Origin: an uncultured Clostridia bacterium
GTDB taxonomy: Bacteria > Bacillota > Clostridia > Saccharofermentanales > Saccharofermentanaceae
Direction of reading: 5' to 3'
Assembly (NCBI GenBank): GCA_905235455.1
Contig: CAJOLL010000007.1
Location: forward strand, 1 to 41,902
Length of the DNA stretch: 41,902 nucleotides
How positions within the stretch are numbered: the stretch's first letter is position 1; the number at the start of each line of letters is the position of its first letter. The notes beneath the pieces were generated by a model. It was given only the letters and a program-made list of their open reading frames with translations. It did not search any database and was not told where the DNA came from. The position numbers and the translations under genes are program-made. This document shows positions 1 through 8,063 of the stretch, one piece after another.

Positions 1-20
1 AAGAAGGAGGATTGATCTTC

Positions 21-395
21 ATGAATCCCGAATTAGTTATTCTTTCCGTAGAAGACGGATTGAGAAAGTATGGTGTCGGAGAAGCACTCGGCGTTGCCCT
101 TTTTACATGGGCGATCGTATTCTGCGTTCTCTTCATTATCTTTGTCTGCATCCGTGTCTTCGGTGCAATTGTCGGTTCTTTTTCCAAGAAAAAGGATACT
201 GCTCCTGTAAAAGCTTCGGCAGCACCGGCAGCTGTAGCAGAGGAAACCGGCGAGGAATTTTCTTCCGGTTCCCTCAAGCTGAAGGGCTGTGATGAGAAGA
301 CGGCAGCCATGATCATGGCGATCGTCAGCGACAACACCGGTATCCCGCTCAATGAACTGATATTCAAGTCCATTTCGCTGGTGGAAGAAAAGTAA
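21..395 (+). CDS. Sodium-pump decarboxylase small membrane subunit (OadG/MmdD-like)
   Basis: A 124-residue protein with one hydrophobic span at about residues 26-50, then a KKKD cytoplasmic edge and an Ala/Val-rich linker. The C-terminal part carries a short soluble domain (KLKGCDEKTAAMIMAIVSD). This is the architecture of the small subunit (OadG, or MmdD in methylmalonyl-CoA decarboxylase) that anchors biotin-dependent sodium-pumping decarboxylases. AAGGAGG at 4-10 lies 10 bases before the ATG at 21, which is better than the TTG at 12. The biotin carrier follows 15 bases later and the beta subunit after that, so an upstream carboxyltransferase gene is expected outside the window. Which substrate is used (oxaloacetate, methylmalonyl-CoA or glutaconyl-CoA) cannot be told from here. 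Confidence 0.8.
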   Translation: MNPELVILSVEDGLRKYGVGEALGVALFTWAIVFCVLFIIFVCIRVFGAIVGSFSKKKDTAPVKASAAPAAVAEETGEEFSSGSLKLKGCDEKTAAMIMAIVSDNTGIPLNELIFKSISLVEEK

Positions 396-410
396 AGGAG
401 AGACGCCAAA

Positions 411-806
411 ATGATTTATAACGTAACGATCAACGATAAAGTATATGAAGTAGAAGTGGAGAAGGGCAAAGCAAACCTTCTTAAGACAACTGCTGTAGTA
501 GCAGCTCCGGCTGCGGCACCGGCGGCTCCTGCTGCAGTTCCTGCGGCAGCTCCGGCTCCGGCAGCGGCTGCGGCCCCGGCCGGCCCGATCTCCGGCACGC
601 CTGTCTCGGCACCGCTCCCGGGCACGATTCTGAAGATCAACGTAACAGCCGGTCAGGCTGTTAAAGAGGGTGATCTGCTGGTCGTTCTCGAAGCTATGAA
701 GATGGAAAACGAGATCTATGCTCCGTGCGCAGGTACGGTCGGACAGATCCTCACATCCAAGGGCGCGACGGTTGCCACCGGCGACGTACTCGTAACTATT
801 TCTTAA
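411..806 (+). CDS. Biotin carboxyl carrier subunit of decarboxylase (MmdC/GcdC-like)
   Basis: A 131-residue biotin carrier. Residues 1-30 form a short N-terminal segment, about 31-62 is an Ala/Pro linker, and about 63-131 is a biotinyl/lipoyl fold with the biotinylation motif EAMKMENE; the lysine between the two methionines carries biotin. Separate short carriers with an Ala/Pro linker are typical of methylmalonyl-CoA or glutaconyl-CoA decarboxylases, whereas in many oxaloacetate decarboxylases the domain is fused to the alpha subunit. It shuttles CO2 from the carboxyltransferase to the membrane beta subunit. AAAGGAGAG lies just upstream of the ATG, and the gene is translationally close to both neighbours. 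The family is secure; the substrate is inferred. Confidence 0.88.
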   Translation: MIYNVTINDKVYEVEVEKGKANLLKTTAVVAAPAAAPAAPAAVPAAAPAPAAAAAPAGPISGTPVSAPLPGTILKINVTAGQAVKEGDLLVVLEAMKMENEIYAPCAGTVGQILTSKGATVATGDVLVTIS

Positions 807-823
807 GTTAGGAGGTCGCAAAC

Positions 824-2009
824 GTGTTTATTGATGCATTAAAGAATATATGGGAGTCGAGTGGTATTTACTCGATCACCTGGCAGCAGGGCGTAATGCT
901 CCTAGTAGCCGGTCTGTTGATCTATATGGCGATCGGCAAAAAGTGTGAACCGCTCCTTCTTCTCCCGATTGCTTTTGGCATGTTGCTGAGTAACCTTCCG
1001 ATCGCAGGTCTCTATCACGCGGAGATCTTCGCTGAAGGACATGTCCACTGGGATCTGCTCGGAGGCGCATCCGCAGAAGTCGCTCCGGGTCTTCTCGACT
1101 ACATCTATCTCGGTGTTAAGCTCGGTATTTTCCCGTGTCTGATCTTCATGGCCGTCGGTGCGATGACAGACTTCGGACCGCTGATCTCCAGACCATCGTC
1201 CCTCTTCATGGGCGCCGGCGCACAGTTCGGTATTTCTTTCGCATTCGTTGTGGCTTCCCTGATCGGATTTAATGCTTCAGAAGCTTCTTCGATCGCCATC
1301 ATCGGCGGTGCTGACGGCCCGACGGCAATCTATCTGACCACGAAGCTTGCTCCGCATCTTCTTTCGGCGATCGCCATTGCAGCTTATTCCTACATCCTAC
1401 ATGGCATTGATCCCGATTATCCAGCCGCCGATCATGAAGGCCATGGTTCCGAAAAAATTGAGAAAGATCAAGATGCAGCAGACCCGTCCGGTTTCAAAGG
1501 TCGAGAAAGTATGTTTCCCGATCATCGTTACCGTCATCTGCACACTGATCCTTCCGTCCGTCGGACCTCTTCTCGGCATGCTGATGCTGGGTAACCTCTT
1601 TAAGGAGTCCGGCGTTACCGAGCGTCTTTCCGATACTGCCCAGAATGCTCTGTGCAATATTGTTACGATCTTCCTCGGCGTTACTGTCGGCGCTACCGCA
1701 ATGGGTGAAAACTTCTTAAAGCCACAGACCCTCTATATCATCGGTCTTGGTCTGATCGCATTCGCTTTCTCCACATTCGGCGGTCTGCTGATCGGACGTA
1801 TCATGTGTGCGCTTACCAAGGGAAAGATCAACCCGCTTATCGGTTCTGCCGGTGTATCCGCTGTTCCGATGGCTGCACGTGTTTCCAACCAGGAAGGTCA
1901 GAAGGCAGATCCAGGCAACTTCCTTCTCATGCATGCCATGGGCCCGAATGTTGCAGGTGTTATCGGTTCTGCCGTAGCAGCAGGTACACTCCTTGCTCTC
2001 TTCGGCTGA
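824..2009 (+). pseudogene. Decarboxylase beta subunit (OadB/MmdB/GcdB), frameshifted by 7-bp duplication
   Basis: The beta subunit is the multi-span membrane protein that decarboxylates carboxybiotin and exports Na+. It starts at GTG 824, 8 bases after GGAGG (811-815). The first 190 codons read normally and include the family segment [21 protein letters not shown]. The frame then breaks: TCCTACA occurs twice head to tail at 1388-1394 and 1395-1401. Removing one copy restores [18 protein letters not shown] and an uninterrupted frame to the TGA at 2007-2009, giving 392 residues, a normal family length. Left as it is, translation leaves the family sequence after AAYSY and ends at 1594. Everything on both sides is intact, so the change is recent, a slippage polymorphism, or an assembly artefact. 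A duplication of this exact kind is less typical of simple sequencing error than a homopolymer indel. Confidence 0.85.
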
Positions 2010-2064
2010 TCCCGATCGAAAAGCACCGTCCCGCATTTGGACGGCGCCTGCATTTACAATTGGA

Positions 2065-3423
2065 TCAAAGAATAATGGAGATCGTAAGTTTTTTCTCCGG
2101 ATCAAAGGCCGCAGCAATGCGGCCTTTGTGTTTCTCCACGATCGCCTTGGCCATGGAAAGACCGATGCCGTACCCGCCGGTCTCGGAGTTTCTGGAACTG
2201 TCGGTCCGGTAGAAACGTTCGAAAAGGTGTTTGACGGAGTCTTCCGGGATCACTTCTTCTGTGTCATTGGTGATATCCAGGTGTACGTGGCGCTTGCCCC
2301 CGACGAGCCTGACTTCGATATTTCCGTCTTTTGGACAGTATTTTACGGCGTTGTCGAGAACGATCGAAAGAAGGGAGTCGATCGACTTTTTGTCGCCCTG
2401 GATGTGAACATCTGCTTCGATCTTTTCAGAGATTTTCTTATTTCCGGAAGCTGCCACTGCGGCAAAAGAACCGGCATGTTTTTTTGTCATCTCCGAAAGG
2501 TTAAGATCTTTCATCTCGAGCGTGGTAGTCGTTTCTTCCATTTTCGACAGCGCGATCAGATCTGCCGTGAGTTCCGAAAGTCGCTTCGTTTGTGTCCGGA
2601 TATCTGAAAGCCATTCGTTTTCGGAAGAAGGATCGAAACTTTGCAGATCCATTTCCAGGACATCGGCATCGGCAGAGATGATCGCCAGAGGTGTCTTGAT
2701 CTCGTGGCCCGCGTCAGAGATGAAGCGCTTCTGTTTCTCGTAGCTTTCTGCAACCGGGCGGACAACACGACCGGAGGCGATAAATACCAGGATCCCTACA
2801 CCGAGAAGGCAGAGGAGAGAAACGAAAATACTGATGTTTTTGAAGTTGCGGAAGTGGGCCAGGCTGGCGCCGCAGTCGCGAAAGATGACCATCGTGCAGC
2901 CGGCTTCATCTTCTTGTCCGACAAGATAGCGGTAATCCCCGATGAAGCCGGAGGAACTTCTCTTGCGAAGTGCTTTTTGCGCATATTCGACGGCCTTTGT
3001 CTCCGAAACGGCGGAGATGCGGTTGGTGTCGGCAAAGATAACGTTCTCATTCTCATCGAAAATAACGGTGAAATATCTGGTCTCATAAGCGAGCTCCGGT
3101 GAGTTCATGCGACTTTCATCAAAGCGCATGAAGGAGCGGGCTCTTCTTCCCGGTTCGTCATCAACATTGATCGTCGTTTCGAAATCGGGCATCTCGGGAA
3201 AGCCCTCGCCTGTCCTCGGATCGGTCATATCTTTCGGATCTCGTCCCGCGTTTGGTTCGGCAAAAGCACCGCCGTTGATCATGAGGAGATCTAAGATCTC
3301 GTCACTTTCGGAAACGACCTGGCGGTAGTTGCTGATATTGATGCCTCCGATCAGGATGATCATGACCAAAAGTACGGCAGCCATGGTGATCAATATGAGT
3401 CTTATCCGAAGTTTCCTGATCAT
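2065..3423 (-). CDS. Sensor histidine kinase
   Basis: A 452-residue membrane histidine kinase. A first membrane span lies at about residues 9-28, followed by an extracytoplasmic sensor region of about 160 residues and a second span near 195-215. The H box (DAGHEIKTPLAII) holds the phosphorylated histidine, the N box reads LDNAVKYC, and the G box is GGYGIGLSMAKAIVEKHKG. It overlaps the upstream response regulator by 4 bases (ATGA), so the two are translationally coupled and very likely cognate. The pair closes a VTC/DUF4956/Cthe_2159 operon, which suggests it senses an envelope or polyanion-related state; the ligand is unknown. A perfect 9-bp inverted repeat lies within its last codons (2104-2127). 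Confidence 0.92.
   Translation of the reverse strand: MIRKLRIRLILITMAAVLLVMIILIGGINISNYRQVVSESDEILDLLMINGGAFAEPNAGRDPKDMTDPRTGEGFPEMPDFETTINVDDEPGRRARSFMRFDESRMNSPELAYETRYFTVIFDENENVIFADTNRISAVSETKAVEYAQKALRKRSSSGFIGDYRYLVGQEDEAGCTMVIFRDCGASLAHFRNFKNISIFVSLLCLLGVGILVFIASGRVVRPVAESYEKQKRFISDAGHEIKTPLAIISADADVLEMDLQSFDPSSENEWLSDIRTQTKRLSELTADLIALSKMEETTTTLEMKDLNLSEMTKKHAGSFAAVAASGNKKISEKIEADVHIQGDKKSIDSLLSIVLDNAVKYCPKDGNIEVRLVGGKRHVHLDITNDTEEVIPEDSVKHLFERFYRTDSSRNSETGGYGIGLSMAKAIVEKHKGRIAAAFDPEKKLTISIIL
2104..2127 (+). terminator. Hairpin at convergent gene ends, possible terminator for decarboxylase operon
   Basis: AAAGGCCGC and GCGGCCTTT form a perfect 9-bp stem with a 6-base loop, followed on the plus strand by TGTGTTTCTCC, a moderately T-rich tail. 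It is about 95 bases after the beta-subunit stop. It lies inside the last codons of the convergent kinase gene, where the amino acids RIAAAFD are encoded, so it cannot be a strong terminator on the minus strand without cutting off the kinase message. The terminator role is inferred. Confidence 0.4.
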
Positions 3424-4094
3424 GGTTCGATCTCCAGAGAGTAGCCGGCATTTCGTGTGGCCTTGATCTTAATGTTTGCACCGATCGAGGCGAGTTTCTT
3501 TCTAAGATAGGAAAGGTTTGTCCAAACGACGTTGATGTCCGCATCGGAGTCCAATCCCCAGACCTTTTCCATGAAGCGGTCGGTGGAGATGAGTACTCCC
3601 GGATTTGCCATGAGATATTCCATTATCTGATATTCTTTGGCGGCAAGTTTGACGGAACCTTTATCGGAACTCAGTTCATAGGTGCCGCGGTTGAGGGTAA
3701 CGTTGCCGTAGGAAAGAAGATTATCTGCCGCCGTCGTTACGGATCTGGTGATGGCGCGAAGACGAGCCAGGAGCTCCCGACTCTCAAAAGGCTTGGTCAG
3801 ATAGTCGTTCGCGCCGAGGTCCAGTCCCTCGACTTTGTCATCGATCTGGGATTTTGCCGTCAGCATCATCACGGGAATGTTGATCTTTTGTTCACGGATC
3901 TTTTTCAGGACGGAAAAGCCGTCGATCTTCGGCATCATGACATCTAGGATCGCACAGTCATACGAGCCCTGGAGAAGGTAATCCAGAGCGTCCTGCCCGT
4001 CATAGACCGCGTCGACGGAATAATTATTCTTCGTCAATATGGCAGTGAGTGCCCGCGACATGGACTTTTCGTCTTCTGCCAGCAAAATACGCAT
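3420..4094 (-). CDS. OmpR-family response regulator
   Basis: A 224-residue two-domain regulator. The receiver domain (1 to about 117) has the acidic pair ED at 7-8, the phosphoacceptor Asp in ILDVMMPK near residue 51 and the conserved Lys in YLTKPF near 101. The C-terminal part (about 127-224) is a winged-helix OmpR/PhoB DNA-binding domain with the motif AAKEYQIMEYLMANPG. It is followed by its kinase with a 4-base overlap, and starts 24 bases after the preceding beta-helix gene. The direct repeat at 7011-7027, in front of the operon, has the spacing used by OmpR-family regulators and is a natural autoregulatory target; that link is inference. Confidence 0.93.
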   Translation of the reverse strand: MRILLAEDEKSMSRALTAILTKNNYSVDAVYDGQDALDYLLQGSYDCAILDVMMPKIDGFSVLKKIREQKINIPVMMLTAKSQIDDKVEGLDLGANDYLTKPFESRELLARLRAITRSVTTAADNLLSYGNVTLNRGTYELSSDKGSVKLAAKEYQIMEYLMANPGVLISTDRFMEKVWGLDSDADINVVWTNLSYLRKKLASIGANIKIKATRNAGYSLEIEP

Positions 4095-4118
4095 GACCTG
4101 CTTCTCCTTTCTTATTTT

Positions 4119-5498
4119 TCAGAATGAATTCTTTTCATCATTATACACCGATTTGTCATCAGAGGTTCTTCCGTCAGTTCCGCGGCCCTGGCGGCTGCCA
4201 TTGTCCGGCATATTCTCAGGGTCGAAGTCTTCGGGCATTTTTTCCGGGTCAAAACCCTGCAAATTGGAACGATCAGCACCGGGCATTCTGCCCGGTCCCT
4301 GCACGTTTCCTGAGCCGGTATTAGCGTTCGGATCATCTTGCATTCTGCCGCCGGGGCCGCCCATGAACTGGTTCGGAATGGTGTCGGTCGTAACCCCGTT
4401 AATGATCAGTGTGCCGCCGTTTTTCACCGCTGTCCCGTCATAGTCGATCGTCGACTGACCGGTGATATCGATCGTTCCGCCATTGATGTAGAGATCTCCG
4501 TTACTGTCGATACCGTCGGTATCTCCCTGTCCCATGGTGATCTTGATATTGCCTCCGTTAATGACCAGCGTCACCGGATAATCCTCGACCTTCTGTGCGG
4601 CATTGATGCCGTCATCACTTGCGCTGATGTTGAAAGTGCCGTCATTGATCGTGATGTATGTGCCTTCGAGGCCTTCTGCTGCGGTGATATCAAATGTTCC
4701 GTTATCGATCTGCAGGATCCCGTCGGTGTGGATCGCGTCATCGCCGGCCTTAATGACGAAAGTGCCGTTCGTGATCGCGAGCGAATCATTGGTGTTGATA
4801 GCGTCCGTTTCCGCGGTGAGATCGTAAGTTCCGCCCGTGATGACCAAATCGTCTTTACATACGATGGCGTGGCTGACTATCGCATCGATCGTCAGCGAGC
4901 CGCTTCCGTTGATCGTCAGGTCGTCTTTGGAGAAGATGACGGCATCGATGTCATTCTCGTCGATCGCCTCATACTTTCCGCCGTTACTGAGGATATTGTT
5001 TCCTTCCAGGGTGATGTAGACTTCGTCTGCAGAGAGGACGTAGATTGCGGCGGAAGATGCACTGTTGATAACAACATCTCGAAGGATCAGGCGGACATCC
5101 TCGCTTTCGCTGTCGACCTCGATAATGATCATGCCGTCATCGGTTTTTCCGGTCACGATGTAGGTGCCTTCTTCCGTGATTTTTACAGGACCTGTCGTGT
5201 CTGAAAGATCAATGAGTGTGCTTTCTGCCTCATTGTAAGTGGTCTCGTTATCTTTATCGGAAATCTTCAGTGCCATGTTGCTTACCGTGGCGTTGTCGGT
5301 TCCGGAATTTTTCGAATCTGCGCTTCCGGATTTTTCCGTATTTCCGGAAATCGAGTCGGAATTTGAGATTGTGATTGATGCGGATGAGGAGTCATTGCTC
5401 TTCCCTTTGAAGTATGCGACAGCGCCGATCGATCCGGCGAGTACCGCGCAGACGGCGATGGTCAGTACGTTTTTTTGGGTAAGGATCTTATTTTTCAT
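4119..5498 (-). CDS. Secreted beta-helix carbohydrate-binding protein (Cthe_2159/DUF4353-like)
   Basis: A 459-residue exported protein. Residues 13-30 are a signal or anchor helix, followed by a Ser/Asp-rich linker to about 75. The remainder is a long run of short repeats of the type GGTFDLTA, NGTFVIKAGDDAIHT and NGGTIDITG, as expected for a right-handed parallel beta-helix. The repeated DAI, DDGI and DGIDSNGD motifs resemble calcium-binding turns in the Cthe_2159 family, whose founding member was described as binding cellulose and acidic pectin. The last 90 residues are a disordered Gly/Pro/Asn/Asp tail. It is co-oriented between the DUF4956 gene and the two-component genes, a known association. 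The substrate is unknown; an anionic polymer is plausible. Confidence 0.85.
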   Translation of the reverse strand: MKNKILTQKNVLTIAVCAVLAGSIGAVAYFKGKSNDSSSASITISNSDSISGNTEKSGSADSKNSGTDNATVSNMALKISDKDNETTYNEAESTLIDLSDTTGPVKITEEGTYIVTGKTDDGMIIIEVDSESEDVRLILRDVVINSASSAAIYVLSADEVYITLEGNNILSNGGKYEAIDENDIDAVIFSKDDLTINGSGSLTIDAIVSHAIVCKDDLVITGGTYDLTAETDAINTNDSLAITNGTFVIKAGDDAIHTDGILQIDNGTFDITAAEGLEGTYITINDGTFNISASDDGINAAQKVEDYPVTLVINGGNIKITMGQGDTDGIDSNGDLYINGGTIDITGQSTIDYDGTAVKNGGTLIINGVTTDTIPNQFMGGPGGRMQDDPNANTGSGNVQGPGRMPGADRSNLQGFDPEKMPEDFDPENMPDNGSRQGRGTDGRTSDDKSVYNDEKNSF

Positions 5499-5550
5499 GG
5501 TCTTTCTCCTTTTTCATTTGTGTGTTCCTTTACATATCTTCTTGTATTTC

Positions 5551-6237
5551 TTAAAGCACAGGAGTTTCTTTTGGCATGACGGTCGTCGAAAGGATCGCCA
5601 GATTTCCGTTTTTGCAGCGAATTTCGTCGATCAGTGCTTTTTCCGAGGAAACATCGCGCAGATAGATCTCGTAGGTCAGCTTGAAGATGGATCCCATGTC
5701 AGCTGTCTTCGAGGAGATCAGGCGGTGAGAAGTCGTGTACCGACTGAAGGCATCGTCAAATACTTCCGTGTAATTGAGATTTTCCGGAATTACGATGCAA
5801 AGGCTTCTTCGAAGGTCGGAATTATCTGTTCCGAGGCCGAGCTGTGAAAACAGGAACATCGAGATCCCGATGATCAGCAGGAACAATGCCGCGTAGAGAA
5901 TAAAGCCCATGCCGGTCAGAAGGCCGATGGTCATGGCGATGAAGATCGCGGCGATCTCGCCGGCAGTACCCTGGGCGGAACGGAAGCGTACAAGACTGAA
6001 GGTTCCTGCTACCGCGACGCCGGCGCCGATGTTTCCGTTCACCGCCATGATGACGACACAGACGACGGTCGGAAGGATCGCGAGAGTCCCGACAAAAGAA
6101 CTGCTGGAACATCTTTTCCGCTTATATATCAGGGCAAGGAAAAGGCCGAGAAGCAGGGCGCTGAGTACCGGAAATAAAAATGAGGTGACGGAGATCGTCG
6201 TATTCCCCATCAAGGTGTCGTAAATGTTCTTAAGCAT
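5551..6237 (-). CDS. DUF4956 family membrane protein
   Basis: A 228-residue integral membrane protein with about four hydrophobic spans in residues 15-135 and a C-terminal cytoplasmic domain. The segment FSLVRFRSAQGTAGEIAAI between spans is the hallmark of DUF4956. Its start overlaps the end of the VTC-domain gene by 8 bases, so they are translationally coupled. In other bacteria DUF4956 proteins regularly sit beside VTC-domain polymerases, and a joint role in membrane translocation or assembly of a polyanion has been suggested. No biochemical function is established from the sequence. Confidence 0.88.
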   Translation of the reverse strand: MLKNIYDTLMGNTTISVTSFLFPVLSALLLGLFLALIYKRKRCSSSSFVGTLAILPTVVCVVIMAVNGNIGAGVAVAGTFSLVRFRSAQGTAGEIAAIFIAMTIGLLTGMGFILYAALFLLIIGISMFLFSQLGLGTDNSDLRRSLCIVIPENLNYTEVFDDAFSRYTTSHRLISSKTADMGSIFKLTYEIYLRDVSSEKALIDEIRCKNGNLAILSTTVMPKETPVL

Positions 6238-6961
6238 AGATTAACGCTCCTTTCATATCGTCATTGATATTGTCTTTCAAATAGTTTTTGTAGTATTCGC
6301 CGTACTTGGAAAAACTGCTGCGATGAAGATCCAGTTTATAGAGAAGCTGAACCAGCCAGAACGGCATGGCGCCGGCAAACTTGATCTCCATGAGGACCTG
6401 ATCCTGAGGGAGGATCTGCTTCCCGTAGATTCCGCTGCTGAAACTGATCTCCCGGTTCCTTCCGAGTATGTTTCTGTCGAAGGTGATCCGAAGTGAAGGA
6501 TCATCTTCTGAAAGATAGGCTGCTCTTTCGTAGGTGAGAAACACCTTCGGTTTCAAGTCTTTATAGTAATTCCGGAAGCATGTGATCTCTTTCATGATCT
6601 GCTCGTCACGCGGTGCATCTCCGCAAGAAAGAAGCCAATCCATGACATCGAAGTATGTCGCTTCTGTCCTTCTTTTGAAAACGATGCCTTCATACTTTTT
6701 CTTCAGCTCGGCGAAGATGAGATCGTCTTTTTCGGCATAACGATAACTTCTCAGGCGGAGCTTCTCCTTATAGACCGGCTTATCCAAGGAGGTCCTGATC
6801 AGGCGGAAGTCATCTGTATCGAAGTAGATGTTCCGGATCGTCGTCGGACCGTACTCGTCGATATGCATCCCGGAGGAGATTGCCTGCTTCACGGCGCCGA
6901 CCTGATCTTTGGTAAGAATGTACTTATATTCATATCTTTGGAAAACGCTTTGGTATGTCAT
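6230..6961 (-). CDS. VTC-domain polyphosphate polymerase-like protein
   Basis: A 243-residue protein covered by a VTC domain, the triphosphate-tunnel fold that in yeast Vtc4 polymerises the gamma-phosphate of ATP into polyphosphate. Charged residues expected to line the tunnel are present: RYEYKY near the start, KEKLRLRSY, AELKKKYEGIVFKRR, FLTYERAAY and LMEIKF. No membrane helix or SPX domain is seen, as is usual for bacterial members, which pair with DUF4956 membrane partners. It is the first gene of the minus-strand operon, with its ATG at 6961 about 27 bases from the predicted transcription start. Synthesis of polyphosphate itself is inferred from the family; a different nucleotide-derived polymer cannot be excluded. 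Confidence 0.87.
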   Translation of the reverse strand: MTYQSVFQRYEYKYILTKDQVGAVKQAISSGMHIDEYGPTTIRNIYFDTDDFRLIRTSLDKPVYKEKLRLRSYRYAEKDDLIFAELKKKYEGIVFKRRTEATYFDVMDWLLSCGDAPRDEQIMKEITCFRNYYKDLKPKVFLTYERAAYLSEDDPSLRITFDRNILGRNREISFSSGIYGKQILPQDQVLMEIKFAGAMPFWLVQLLYKLDLHRSSFSKYGEYYKNYLKDNINDDMKGALIYA

Positions 6962-6994
6962 TTTCTGATCTCCGATCTTTGGTTTCTTGGTGAC

Positions 6995-7027
6995 AGTCTA
7001 GCAAGCATACTTTAAGCGAACCTTAAG
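6995..7027 (-). promoter_or_regulatory. VTC operon promoter with CiaR/PmrA-like direct repeat
   Basis: The plus strand carries TTTAAG-CGAAC-CTTAAG at 7011-7027, two half-sites 11 bp apart as in CiaR (TTTAAG-N5-TTTAAG) and PmrA (YTTAAK-N5-YTTAAK) operators. Read on the minus strand it is CTTAAG-N5-CTTAAA, followed after exactly 10 bases by a -10-like TAGACT (complement of 6995-7000). That repeat-to-minus-10 spacing is the one described for activated CiaR promoters. The operon it heads encodes an OmpR-family regulator, so positive autoregulation is a reasonable hypothesis. Confidence 0.55.
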
Positions 7028-7040
7028 CCCGTGATATAAT
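7011..7040 (+). promoter_or_regulatory. Promoter of NADAR gene
   Basis: A consensus TATAAT (7035-7040) lies 18 bases after TTTAAG (7011-7016), a weak -35 that coincides with one half of the direct repeat. The same regulator may therefore act on both divergent genes. The ATG at 7086 has a GGAGG about 10 bases upstream. Confidence 0.5.
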
Positions 7041-7085
7041 ATTCACAAACACAACAGCAGTCCCGAAGAACAGGAGGACGTCACC

Positions 7086-7919
7086 ATGAGAAACGAGATC
7101 ATCGGTTTCCACCGCGAGTACGAAGACAACGGTTGCTTTTGTAACTGGTATCCTGCAGAGTTTGACTATGCGGGCCGTCACTATCTTCATTCCGAGCAGT
7201 TCATGATGTATCAGAAGGTCATGATGTTCGGTCAGCGTGCACTGGGCGATGAGATCATGCGCACCGCCGATCCCGAACAGTGCAAGATCCTGGGAAGAGA
7301 ATTCTTCGACGGATTTGATGCCGCCCTCTGGAAAAGAACTCGCTTCGTTGTCGTTAAGCGCGGTATCCGCGCGAAGTTTTCCCAGAATCCTTCCATGATG
7401 GAGACGCTTCTTGCGACGGGCAATGCGATCCTTGCCGAGTGTTCGCCACGTGATAAAGACTGGGGCATCCTTCTTTCCACATCGGATCCGGAGGTGCAGG
7501 ACATCACGAAATGGAGAGGCGAGAACCTTTTGGGCCAGGTACTGATGGAGGTCCGCGAAGAACTCCGCGAGGAGCTCCGTGTGACCGATAACGGTGAAGT
7601 CCTTCCTTATGAAGATGCCAAGGAAAAAGAACCGATCCCCGAGTGGGAACTTCTTCCGGGTGAACTGATCCGCATCCCGCAGTTTAAAAACACTGTCATT
7701 GCCTATACCGATACCATCGGTTGCGTTTCGGGAAGTGAAGAGAGCCGTCAGATCTTCTTCTTCGACCGTTCCTTCTCGGATTGGGAAGCCCTGATCAAAG
7801 GCGGGACGGCTGCTTCTCATGATCTTCCGATCGACGGCTTCTTCGAAATGAAACAGGACATTTACGACATCTCCCGCCGTCTGGACAATGCATCCGGCAC
7901 ATACGACGAGGAAGAGTAG
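7086..7919 (+). CDS. NADAR-domain protein with C-terminal extension
   Basis: A 277-residue protein. Residues 1 to about 160 are a NADAR (YbiA/DUF1768) domain with the motifs GCFCNWYPAEF, SEQFMMYQKVMMFG, KILGREF, LLATGNAILAECSPRDKDWGI and WRGENLLGQVLMEVREEL. NADAR enzymes are N-glycosidases that act on riboflavin-pathway intermediates or remove ADP-ribose adducts. Residues about 165-277 are an extension I do not recognise, acidic and with no membrane helix; it includes WELLPGELIRIPQFKNTVIAYTD and IFFFDRSFSDWEALI. The gene is monocistronic, between its own promoter and the pilus promoter. No adjacent ADP-ribosyltransferase or toxin is seen. The substrate is open. Confidence 0.82.
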   Translation: MRNEIIGFHREYEDNGCFCNWYPAEFDYAGRHYLHSEQFMMYQKVMMFGQRALGDEIMRTADPEQCKILGREFFDGFDAALWKRTRFVVVKRGIRAKFSQNPSMMETLLATGNAILAECSPRDKDWGILLSTSDPEVQDITKWRGENLLGQVLMEVREELREELRVTDNGEVLPYEDAKEKEPIPEWELLPGELIRIPQFKNTVIAYTDTIGCVSGSEESRQIFFFDRSFSDWEALIKGGTAASHDLPIDGFFEMKQDIYDISRRLDNASGTYDEEE

Positions 7920-7982
7920 AAAAAGATAAGAAAGTCAAATGTAACAAATTGTGAAATGCCAATGAATCGGGCATCGCAGTGA

Positions 7983-8031
7983 TTTTGTTAACAAAAAAAT
8001 AATATTTTTCACATTCGTTTCGCAATATAAT
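7983..8031 (+). promoter_or_regulatory. Pilus operon promoter region with 14-bp palindrome
   Basis: The 144-base gap before the pilus operon is very AT-rich. A -10 hexamer TATAAT lies at 8026-8031; no good -35 is visible at 16-18 bases, so an activator may be needed. Upstream is a perfect 14-bp palindrome, TTTTGTTAACAAAA (7983-7996), a candidate operator. The role of the palindrome is inferred from symmetry and position only. Confidence 0.4.
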
Positions 8032-8063
8032 GCTTTTACAATAACTTCAATATTATAACTCCG

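Noticed and set aside
2010-2064. Separate small gene between the decarboxylase and kinase genes
   Set aside because: Only 55 bases, no start with ribosome site; it holds one dispersed motif and nothing else visible.
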